64,000 nucleotides of DNA from NCBI GenBank assembly GCA_965249205.1, contig CBDFLL010000005.1, positions 248,001-312,000 of the forward strand, given 5' to 3'. The notes under the pieces were generated by a model. That model was not told the origin of the DNA. It was given only the letters and a program-made list of their open reading frames with translations, and made no database searches. This DNA comes from JAQBVV01 sp965249205 (GTDB lineage Bacteria > Acidobacteriota > Vicinamibacteria > Vicinamibacterales > UBA2999). Both the position numbers and the translations under genes were made by a program. Shown here one piece after another: positions 1 to 7,163 of the stretch. Numbering within the stretch: position 1 is the first letter of the stretch; every line of letters starts with the position of its first letter.

Positions 1-270
1 CCAACTTAAGGACCCGCTCGCGAGGTCATACGCCACGGCGCCGGCCGCGGCGGCTACCAGCACGGACGCCGCGATAGCTGCAGACACACCAATTCTCCGC
101 CGCCGAGTCCGCACCGACCACGCGGCGTGGACCGATCGCCGCACAAAATCTTCCGAGGGCTCGATCGTCGGGAGCGCCGCGAACACCGCTGCCAGCGCAT
201 CGCCGGAGGCGTCCTGCTCGCCGTGCTCGTTCGACAGCCAGTGCTCGGTGCGTGTACGCCAGTGACTCAT
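1..270 (-). CDS. Anti-sigma-factor-like membrane protein (partial, N-terminal 90 residues)
   Basis: This reading frame starts at ATG 270-268 and runs off the left edge. A strong ribosome binding site (AGGAGG, complement of about 276-281) lies just upstream. The first ~60 residues are hydrophilic, followed by arginines (RTRRRR) and a hydrophobic segment (GVSAAIAASVLVAAAAGAVA), which fits a single-pass protein with a cytoplasmic N-terminus. It lies 39 bases after an ECF sigma gene on the same strand, the usual place for its anti-sigma partner. No zinc-binding HxxxCxxC motif is visible, so the role rests on position and topology. The C-terminal part is outside the window. Confidence 0.6.
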   Translation of the reverse strand, partial: MSHWRTRTEHWLSNEHGEQDASGDALAAVFAALPTIEPSEDFVRRSVHAAWSVRTRRRRIGVSAAIAASVLVAAAAGAVAYDLASGSLSW

Positions 271-309
271 GTGCCTACCTCCTCATACGGGAGCCGAGTG
301 GATTGGGTT

Positions 310-888
310 TCAAGGTGTCGTTGGACCCCAGCCGGCGGCGGAGAGGATCAGCGCCAGTTCCTTGCGCCCACGGTACAAATGCGTCTTGACCGTTCCCTCC
401 GGGATGCCAAGAATTTCCGCGATTTCCTCGACCGACAGGCCCTGTTGGTATTTGAGGATGACCGCCTCCCGGAACTCCACGCGGAGCTGGCCAAGCGCAT
501 CTGCGAGGGCCGCGGCGAGCGCCCGGCGTTCCGTTTCGGTCTCCGGCGACGAGGCCGGGTCGTGGTTGGCCGGGCCGGCGTAGCCACCGGTCAGAAGCGC
601 ATCAAGCGAGGTCGTCGTGACTCGCCGTTGTCGAAGATAGTCGACCGAGACGTTGTGGAGAATCCGGAAAAACCAGGATGAGAAACGACGCTCTGGGTCG
701 AAGGTTCCCAGACGCGCGAAGGCTTTGACGAAGGCGTCCTGCGCGAGTTCCTCGGCCAACGCTCGGTCGCCCACCAGTCTAGCGGCGACGTTCACCGCGG
801 CAGAGGCGTATCTCCCGACCAGGGCGCCGAAGGCCGCCTGCGATCCGGCAAGCGCCTGACGGGTCAGCTCGGCATCGCTGGTTGGCAC
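310..888 (-). CDS. ECF-type RNA polymerase sigma-70 factor
   Basis: A 192-residue extracytoplasmic-function sigma factor that would direct RNA polymerase to envelope-response promoters. Region 2 is seen near residues 20-90 (FGALVGRYASAAVNVAARLV, AEELAQDAFVKAF, FSSWFFRILHNVSVDYLRQR). Region 4 is seen near 130-180 (REAVILKYQQGLSVEEIAEI, GIPEGTVKTHLYRGRKEL). Length is normal for the family. The start is a GTG at 888 without a clear ribosome binding site; the ATG ten bases upstream is out of frame. The next gene on the same strand is a membrane protein that is probably its anti-sigma factor, so the pair is likely co-transcribed. Confidence 0.93.
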   Translation of the reverse strand: MPTSDAELTRQALAGSQAAFGALVGRYASAAVNVAARLVGDRALAEELAQDAFVKAFARLGTFDPERRFSSWFFRILHNVSVDYLRQRRVTTTSLDALLTGGYAGPANHDPASSPETETERRALAAALADALGQLRVEFREAVILKYQQGLSVEEIAEILGIPEGTVKTHLYRGRKELALILSAAGWGPTTP

Positions 889-959
889 GGGCGATCATGA
901 TACGGGTGCCGGCGCCCGCCGGTTTCAAGCACCGCACCGAAATATCGATGCCCGCTGGA

Positions 960-1292
960 CTACTTCGCTGTCCGCCTGGCGTTGGCGGGCATCAGGGTCA
1001 CCGAGAGTACGAACGGGTTCTCGTCGTACAGACTGTCGGCCATGATTCTCACGGTGACGGTGCGGCCCGGCTGCAGCTCGGTCTGTGGGACGCGTTCCCT
1101 CTCGCGCCGGACGACGGTGCTCTTCTGTAGTTGGATGGTAAACGACTCGCCCGTCCGGCTCTTCACGACGAGAGAGCGATCTTCGAACTTCACCACCGCG
1201 CCCTCGATCCGAAACTCTTCGTGGGCACCCAACTGGATGCCGCCGAGCAAGAGGCCAGCCAGGACCATGAGATTGATGATTCGCCCGATCAT
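960..1292 (-). CDS. Small exported protein of unknown function (OB-like)
   Basis: A 110-residue protein with an N-terminal hydrophobic signal (IINLMVLAGLLLGGIQLGAH) and a short beta-rich body (EGAVVKFEDRSLVVKSRTGE, GRTVTVRIMADS). The pattern 'G.V..f.drsLvVks..Ge' resembles small periplasmic OB-like domains such as DUF5666, but I cannot assign a family. It ends 71 bases upstream of the ECF sigma gene on the same strand, so it could share its transcript. Confidence 0.6.
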   Translation of the reverse strand: MIGRIINLMVLAGLLLGGIQLGAHEEFRIEGAVVKFEDRSLVVKSRTGESFTIQLQKSTVVRRERERVPQTELQPGRTVTVRIMADSLYDENPFVLSVTLMPANARRTAK

Positions 1293-1439
1293 TCGCTAGG
1301 CCTCCGTCAGGATTGGGGGCTCGGGTGGGCCTAAGCCGCTATTCCGACCCGCACCCTCAGATGGCGAACACGATACCCCAGTTGCCCTGTTCATTGAAGG
1401 GCGGTGACTCTGGAACAACCGATGCCCGGCGTGAGGAGC

Positions 1440-1701
1440 CTGAAGCGGTGCTTAGCGCGCGGTGCCGAACAGCGTCGCGCCGGCCAGTGTGGAGGGACCA
1501 CCTGTGCCGCTTTCGACCGAGGGCGCCCGGGGCGCCCCGCTGAAGCGGTGCTTAGCGCGCGGTGCCGAACAGCGTCGCGCCGGCCAGTGTGGAGGGCCGC
1601 GGGGCGCCCGGGGCGCCCCGCTGAAGCGGTGCTTAGCGCGCGGTGCCGAACAGCGTCGCGCCGGCCAGTGTGGAGGGCCGCGGGGCGCCCGGGGCGCCCA
1701 G
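1440..1701. repeat. Three tandem copies of an ~81-bp GC-rich repeat
   Basis: Units begin at 1440, 1540 and 1621, each with CTGAAGCGGTGCTTAGCGCG. Units 2 and 3 have an 81-bp period (27 codons). Unit 1 is 100 bp because 24 bases at about 1497-1520 replace a 5-base CCGCG stretch. On the minus strand each unit carries what appears to be the true 3' end of the M23-like lipoprotein gene (ending FGTAR-stop), so the array looks like duplication of a gene end. There is no spacer/repeat architecture typical of CRISPR. Confidence 0.85.
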
Positions 1702-2642
1702 AGTGAGGAGCATCGACGCGTCGACGATGTCATAGACCCCAAGACGAACGGCGCCGGAGGCTGGCTGCATGTCGACGCGGGACAGTGGCTTCGCAGACGG
1801 GTCCAGACGAAGTGACCCGGATTCACGCGGCGACCCATCGGCATCACGAAACGTGTACTCGTGGGGTCGAGACTGCCGCCCATCACGCAGCGAACATCCA
1901 GGTGCTCCGGAAGCGAGCCGCTCTGGATGGTCCAGGTGCGCGGTATCGGGAACCCGGCAAGGCGGGAGTTGGTGGCGAAGGGCTCACACCATTCGGTCTG
2001 ATACGCGGCTGTCTGCCAGATCGTCTCAAAGGTGGCGCGACCGGCTGCGCTGAGGACCGCCTCAGGGCTCACGGCGTTCGGGTTCGACAGCCCTTCGTTT
2101 CGCGAGAAGTCGTTGACCTGAAAGTGCGTCATGGCCCACGTGACCAGTGACGATCCGATGAACTGCGTCTGCGTTCCGGCCGTCCCCAGTGGGCTCCCTC
2201 CGAGAATCGTCTGACCAGGCGCCACACCAGGTGCGATGGCGCTGACGTTCGTGTAGTCGGTGGCGTAGTGGGCCTGTCCAACCACGTGATCGATGCGAAT
2301 CACGTACCGTCCTGCGGCTGCGCTGTCCGCGGTGACGTTCTGAACTGTACCGTCGGCCGCAGCAAGGACAGAAGCGCCCGGTCGAAACTCAATGTCGAAT
2401 CCCGGGTGGCCATCGAGCGCATGCGATCCACCGTGCACGCCGAACGGCCAGATGCCGTAGGCGTTGGTGCCACTGTCTCCTGGGGCGATTGGCAAGTTCA
2501 CCGAGAAGGTCGAAACCGTCTGACCGGCAGTGGGCTGCGGCAGAGGTGACGGCGATGCGTTCGGTGCCGACCCTGTTGACTGTGACCCACCGCATCCGGC
2601 CAGCGCCAGGCTCGCTATGGCGGCAGCTATCCTCCAGGGCAC
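1452..2642 (-). CDS. M23-like (LytM-fold) lipoprotein, probably frameshifted
   Basis: The start is GTG 2642. The lipobox LALAGC places the lipidated cysteine at residue 17, so it should be anchored in a membrane. An M23/LytM-like fold follows: HPGFDIEF supplies the first His and Asp zinc ligands, and MTHFQV sits where HxHFE is expected, with the first His replaced by Met, so peptidase activity is doubtful. From about residue 260 the frame becomes implausible (CPASTCSQPPAPFVLG). Adding one base at the G-run 1862-1865 opens another frame reading EYTFRDADGSPRESGSLRLD and then LGVYDIVDASMLLTL, with a stop at 1633-1635. The open frame as it stands instead runs through the tandem repeats to 1452. 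Confidence 0.72.
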   Translation of the reverse strand: MPWRIAAAIASLALAGCGGSQSTGSAPNASPSPLPQPTAGQTVSTFSVNLPIAPGDSGTNAYGIWPFGVHGGSHALDGHPGFDIEFRPGASVLAAADGTVQNVTADSAAAGRYVIRIDHVVGQAHYATDYTNVSAIAPGVAPGQTILGGSPLGTAGTQTQFIGSSLVTWAMTHFQVNDFSRNEGLSNPNAVSPEAVLSAAGRATFETIWQTAAYQTEWCEPFATNSRLAGFPIPRTWTIQSGSLPEHLDVRCVMGGSLDPTSTRFVMPMGRRVNPGHFVWTRLRSHCPASTCSQPPAPFVLGSMTSSTRRCSSLWAPRAPRGPPHWPARRCSAPRAKHRFSGAPRAPRGPPHWPARRCSAPRAKHRFSGAPRAPSVESGTGGPSTLAGATLFGTAR

Positions 2643-2895
2643 CGACAGATAATAGCCCGATGCATTGTGAGCCTCTCACGTTGAGGCTCGACGATTTCGG
2701 AGTCGCACTCCCGTCGGCGAAGGCGCGGTGGCAGCGCTCAAAGAGCGACGCCTCGCCGACCGAGGCGCGCTCATCAACAGCGGGACGTCACGCCTTGGAT
2801 GAGCACGTCATTGTCGCCGTGGCAGACAAGACGTGAGGGCACGCGTGGCCCGGTGCGTCTGGCGGGGCGCTACGCCCCCCGGAGTCCTGCACGTG

Positions 2896-5226
2896 CTATG
2901 GCAAGCCGGCGCCGATCGTCAGGCCGACGTAGACCTCGCGGCCCGGCGACGGCTCATAGTACCGACGACCTCCGAACGCGTTGATGATGGCTGACGAGTT
3001 ATAGCGCCTGTCAAACACATTATCGATTCCGAGGAACGGTCGGATATTCGCGTTCCCCCATGTGCGATCAAACCCGAACCGAAGATCCACGACGGTATGC
3101 GCCCAGTTGAAGACGGTGTTTCTGTTGTTGAGCGTGTACGCATCGACCCACCGGAGGGTGGCACCCGATCGCAACCCGAACGGCGCGGTGTAGTTGAGTC
3201 CGGTGAAGACACGATGCGGCGGCGCACCCGGTTCGATGTTGCCTGAGAAGTCCGACGTTTCAGTCTCGAATCGCTCGAACGTGAAGTTCTGGTAGGTGTA
3301 GGCGAACCGTGCGCTGAAGCTCGGGTTCGGCACCCAGTCGAGCGATAACTCGACACCGTCCCGCGACGACTTGCCGGCATTGCGGAAGAAATCCTGCGAA
3401 AGGGGGTTTTGAAACGTGACCAGGGCGTTGTCCACGGTGGAGACGTAGGCGGCCACTTCGTACCGGAGCCGTGCTGGCGCGATCAGACCCCGCACGCCGA
3501 CTTCAAGGCTACGAAGATCCTGGGGATTCAGATCCTGGTTGAATCCGCCCTCCCCCGTCGGCGTATTCGACAGTTCGACAGTCGTTGGCGTCTCGTAGGC
3601 GGTCGCGACGTTGGCGAAAATATTCGCGCCTGGCGCAGCCGCGAACGTGACTCCCACCGACGGGCTCACCGCGCTCATCGTCCGGTCGCCAGATTGGTCG
3701 CCGTCGTCCAGCTTCCGGTCACCGGCCTGGAAGTCGTAGTAGTCCCAGCGGACGCCCGCGGTGACTCGCACCCGGTCGTGCGGCGAGAGGCTGATCTGGG
3801 CAAACGGTCCGACCGAGCGCACGTCCTCGGTCTGGTCGACCCGTAGCGGTCCGTTCGTCGAGTCCCCACCTCGAACTGTCGGTGGTATCTGGCCGAATTC
3901 CTGCCGGTCGTCGTTCTGGGACGAGACGTCGAGCCCTGCCGCCCACTCTACGCCGATGGACCCGGACTGCGTCGATCCGAGATACTCAGACCGGAACCCA
4001 AATCCCGTGCGAGCCAGCTCGATGTTCTGAAACACGCCTATTGCGTCCAGGTTGCGCCACATGCCCCAGCCGGTGGCGCGAAACATCTGCGCATCACCGA
4101 ACAGATGTTGGACAGTGAGTCCGCCTTGTCCCTGCGTGGTGCCCTCGCCCCAGCGCCGAGCCGCCGCCACGTTCCTCGCCAGCGTGGGGCGGTTCCTGGC
4201 ATCGGATTCGTTGAGAAAGCTCGGGCTCTCTGAAAACGGTGCATCCAATAGGTTGAACACGCCCCGCATCTCGGTATTGGCCGACACTGCGTGACGCACC
4301 ACGACGTTCGCCTGTGTGATTTCAGCAGCACTGTTGTCCCGGAACCCGTCGGTCTCGAAGCGGCTCACGCTCGCCATGAACTGCGTGCCGGCATTCCCGC
4401 CATCCAGGCGGAGCTGTTGCCGGTTGTAGCCGTGGCTGCCAAACTGGATATCAGGAGTGATCGTCAGGGGACGGGACGTGTCGAACGTCGTGCTCAAGTT
4501 GATCACGCCGCCGGCCGAGTTGCCGTAGAGCACAGAACTTGGGCCGCGAATGACGTCGATCCGGCCGACCGAGCCAAGATCGACGTTCCCCGGTTCCGTG
4601 GTGCCGTCCGCAGTCGTGATCGGAATGCCGTCTTGAATAATCGCCAGCCCGCGCAGACCGAAGCGCGGTTGCGGCGCGCGCACGCTGATACCGACACCGC
4701 CCGAGAGACCGTAGTTCCGGCGATTCTGTACAAACAGTCCAGGGATCCCGCGGAGCGCCTCGTCGAGCGAAGACTTGCGTTGAGCGTATTCGATCTGGTC
4801 GCGCTGTACGACGGCGACGGAACTTGGCACCGAAGCCAGATCCTGGTCGGTTCGCGTGACAGTGACGGTCTCCGCCAACGGCGCGATTGCCAACGCCATA
4901 TCGACCACAGTCGACCCGCCGGCCATGACGGCCACCGTCACCTCGTCGCTACTGAAGCCGGGCAGCACCGCTCGCATGCGATAGCTCCCCGATGGCAGAT
5001 CCACGATCTCGTACCGCCCTTGAGCGCCGCTCACGACAGTACGAACGCGGGGTGTATCGCCGTCGGTGTCGCTGGTGGTCGCGGTCACGGTGACGCCCGG
5101 CAACACACCGCCGCTCTCGTCTGCGATCGTGCCGCTGACCGACGCTGTGTCCTGGCCTGCGCCGTTCGTCGGTGCCCCGACGACGAGCAGCACCATGAGT
5201 GCCGACGCCGTGCGGTTAAAGGTCAT
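2896..5226 (-). CDS. TonB-dependent outer-membrane receptor with carboxypeptidase-regulatory N-domain
   Basis: About 776 residues from ATG 5226; upstream ATGs at 5241 and 5289 are alternatives. It has a signal peptide (SALMVLLVVGAPTNGAGQ), then a carboxypeptidase-D-regulatory-like beta sandwich (VSGTIADESGGVLPGVTVTA), a plug domain (SSLDEALRGIPGLFVQNRRN, IDVIRGPSSVLYGNSAGGVI) and a 22-strand-type barrel. Such receptors import siderophores, cobalamin or oligosaccharides using TonB energy; the short plug and sequence style resemble iron/siderophore receptors, but the ligand is not determinable. The last residues (VYVGLTIGAGLP) do not end in the usual aromatic residue. It is convergent with the lipoprotein region and divergent from the exported gene at 5435. 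Confidence 0.92.
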   Translation of the reverse strand: MTFNRTASALMVLLVVGAPTNGAGQDTASVSGTIADESGGVLPGVTVTATTSDTDGDTPRVRTVVSGAQGRYEIVDLPSGSYRMRAVLPGFSSDEVTVAVMAGGSTVVDMALAIAPLAETVTVTRTDQDLASVPSSVAVVQRDQIEYAQRKSSLDEALRGIPGLFVQNRRNYGLSGGVGISVRAPQPRFGLRGLAIIQDGIPITTADGTTEPGNVDLGSVGRIDVIRGPSSVLYGNSAGGVINLSTTFDTSRPLTITPDIQFGSHGYNRQQLRLDGGNAGTQFMASVSRFETDGFRDNSAAEITQANVVVRHAVSANTEMRGVFNLLDAPFSESPSFLNESDARNRPTLARNVAAARRWGEGTTQGQGGLTVQHLFGDAQMFRATGWGMWRNLDAIGVFQNIELARTGFGFRSEYLGSTQSGSIGVEWAAGLDVSSQNDDRQEFGQIPPTVRGGDSTNGPLRVDQTEDVRSVGPFAQISLSPHDRVRVTAGVRWDYYDFQAGDRKLDDGDQSGDRTMSAVSPSVGVTFAAAPGANIFANVATAYETPTTVELSNTPTGEGGFNQDLNPQDLRSLEVGVRGLIAPARLRYEVAAYVSTVDNALVTFQNPLSQDFFRNAGKSSRDGVELSLDWVPNPSFSARFAYTYQNFTFERFETETSDFSGNIEPGAPPHRVFTGLNYTAPFGLRSGATLRWVDAYTLNNRNTVFNWAHTVVDLRFGFDRTWGNANIRPFLGIDNVFDRRYNSSAIINAFGGRRYYEPSPGREVYVGLTIGAGLP

Positions 5227-5434
5227 TCGAGAGTTGATCATTCCAGTACCCGTCAGGTTGTTGGTCAAGTCTGCCAGTGTAGTAGGCAACTCGGTTCAGC
5301 GCTAGCGCGCGCGTGGTCGGTTCGCCACCCGCTACGGTTGTCGTCCATTGTGTGAGAAATCACGCGGTCGGTCGACCTGAAGGGGTCCCGTCAGTAGTAG
5401 ACTTCGCGCAGCGGTCTTGAAAGGAGCTTCGGAC

Positions 5435-6346
5435 ATGAGAAAACAGTCCCGCGGCTGCGTGGCACACTCGGCGCTTCTCGCGGCGCTCTTGTGCATGGCG
5501 CCGGCACCCCTGGCGGGCCAGACGTGGACCCCGCCGCTTACGCCGGATGGTCAGCCGGACATCCAGGGAATCTGGGCAGGGGGGCCTGGTTCGGCGAACG
5601 CTGGGCACAGCCTTGAAGAGGGATGCTGCGAACTGGCGCACAACAGAATGCAGGACAGGGCCGCCAACCGCATCGGACTGCGACAACAGGTGATCATCGA
5701 CCCGCCGAACGGACGAATTCCGTTTCAGCCCTGGGCGGCAGCCAAGCGGAGGGAACACCTCGTCAACCTGTATACGCCAACGGAAGTGCAGCATATCGAA
5801 CCCGAGGACCGCTGCTCGTTGCAGGGCGTGCCTAGGAGCAATCTCCGGGGCCCCATGCAGATTCTCCAGATTCCCGGCCACGTCGTGATCATGTACGAGT
5901 GGGTGCACGCCTATCGCGTCATTCCGGTAGACGGCCGTCCCCATGCCCCGGAGGGAGCCGCCACGTGGCAGGGCGATTCGCGTGGCCGCTGGGAAGGCAA
6001 CACACTTGTTGTCGAGGCCACGAATTTCCGCGCCGACCCGGTCGGGTACAACAAGCAGCCATGGCTTGATTCTCATGGGGCCTTCTACACCGATGCCTTG
6101 CGCGTCGTGGAACGCTGGACGGCGGTCGATGCGAACACGATCGACTATGAGGCGACGATCGATGATCCAAACGTCTTCACACAGCCCTGGAAGGTGGCGT
6201 TCGGCATCGTGCGGAACCGTCAGGATAATTTCGAATTCTTCGAGGAGGCGTGCTGGGAAGGCGTGACACTCAGTAACCTGCTGGATACCGGCCGGGCTGC
6301 GGTCCGGGAAGGCAGGCTGGGTATCCATACTCACCAGGAGCCGTGA
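5435..6346 (+). CDS. Exported protein of the TPDGxPDxxGIW family (paralogue 1)
   Basis: 303 residues from ATG 5435, chosen because AAGGAG at 5421-5426 is well spaced; an upstream TTG is less likely. A signal peptide ends near APLAGQ. The mature protein begins with the family motif LTPDGQPDIQGIW and later has GDSRGRWEGNTLVVEATNF, VVERWT and YEATIDDPNVFTQPWK. This family is common and multiplied in Acidobacteriota-like genomes, and I know of no assigned function. Conserved cysteines (EEGCCEL, EEACWEG) could form disulfides in the periplasm. The next gene is a paralogue starting 38 bases downstream, so the two form an operon. Confidence 0.82.
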   Translation: MRKQSRGCVAHSALLAALLCMAPAPLAGQTWTPPLTPDGQPDIQGIWAGGPGSANAGHSLEEGCCELAHNRMQDRAANRIGLRQQVIIDPPNGRIPFQPWAAAKRREHLVNLYTPTEVQHIEPEDRCSLQGVPRSNLRGPMQILQIPGHVVIMYEWVHAYRVIPVDGRPHAPEGAATWQGDSRGRWEGNTLVVEATNFRADPVGYNKQPWLDSHGAFYTDALRVVERWTAVDANTIDYEATIDDPNVFTQPWKVAFGIVRNRQDNFEFFEEACWEGVTLSNLLDTGRAAVREGRLGIHTHQEP

Positions 6347-6384
6347 GGCTTCGGCCCCCGAATGCAGGAGAAAGGCGCGTGGAG

Positions 6385-7146
6385 ATGAGGACTCGCTTCG
6401 TTGGGGCGGTCGTCGCGGCGGCTGCGATCGTGGTGCTCGCTCCGACGCCTGCCGCCGGACAGGCCCTCCCGCGCACCCCAGACGGCAAGCCCGACCTGTC
6501 AGGGATCTGGCAGGTCGTGAACAGCGCGGCGTGGAATATTCTGCCGCATCCTGCGGACCTCGGTGTCCCGGCGGGCCTTGGCGTCGTCGACGGTAACGAG
6601 ATTCCCTACCTACCCGAGGCGGCGGCCAAGCAGAGGGAAAACTACGCGAACCGCGCGGATCTGGATCCGGAGACGAGGTGTTGGCTACCTGGCGTTCCAC
6701 GCGCCACCTATATGGGCTTTCCTTTTCAGATTATTCACACGCCGAGGCAGGTATCCATCCTGTACGAGTATGCCCACGCGGTGCGGAATATCTTCATGAA
6801 CTCCTCGCATCCACCGGGTCCGATCGAGTGGTGGATGGGCGATTCGCGGGGAACGTGGGAAGGCGATACGCTGGTTGTTGATGTGGTGCACTTCAACGAT
6901 CAGACCTGGTTCGACAAGGCAGGCAACCACCATAGCGAATTACTGCACGTGGTTGAACGCTACACGCTGATGGCCCCCAACCACATCAGCTACGAAGTCA
7001 CGGTCGAGGATCCGAACGTGTTCACGCGGCCCTGGAAGATGAGCATGCCGCTCTATCGACGCCTCGAGAGCAACATGCAGCTCCTCGACTACGAGTGCTC
7101 AGCGTTCGATGAGGCGTTTCGCGTCGGACCGGACGCCCGGCCATAG
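6385..7146 (+). CDS. Exported protein of the TPDGxPDxxGIW family (paralogue 2)
   Basis: 253 residues from ATG 6385, preceded by GGAG-rich sequence at 6366-6375. The signal peptide (VVAAAAIVVLAPTPAAGQ) is followed by RTPDGKPDLSGIW. It shares with the preceding gene the blocks GDSRGTWEGDTLVVDVVHF, VVERYTL and YEVTVEDPNVFTRPWK, so the two arose by tandem duplication. Function is unknown; the conserved WEG and DPNVF blocks may form a beta-barrel-like core. It is convergent with the propeller gene ending at 7164. Confidence 0.82.
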   Translation: MRTRFVGAVVAAAAIVVLAPTPAAGQALPRTPDGKPDLSGIWQVVNSAAWNILPHPADLGVPAGLGVVDGNEIPYLPEAAAKQRENYANRADLDPETRCWLPGVPRATYMGFPFQIIHTPRQVSILYEYAHAVRNIFMNSSHPPGPIEWWMGDSRGTWEGDTLVVDVVHFNDQTWFDKAGNHHSELLHVVERYTLMAPNHISYEVTVEDPNVFTRPWKMSMPLYRRLESNMQLLDYECSAFDEAFRVGPDARP

Positions 7147-7163
7147 CCTCTAGCCCCTCCCGT

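Noticed and set aside
1440..1701. Possible CRISPR array
   Set aside because: Only three units, 81-100 bp long, with no unique spacers and no cas genes; it is a duplicated gene end.
4291..5355. 354-codon antisense frame over the TonB receptor
   Set aside because: Low-complexity arginine/histidine-rich product opposite a strongly supported receptor gene.
5360..6700. 446-codon antisense frame over the two TPDGxPDxxGIW genes
   Set aside because: Arginine/proline-rich, no domain, and opposite two well-supported exported proteins.
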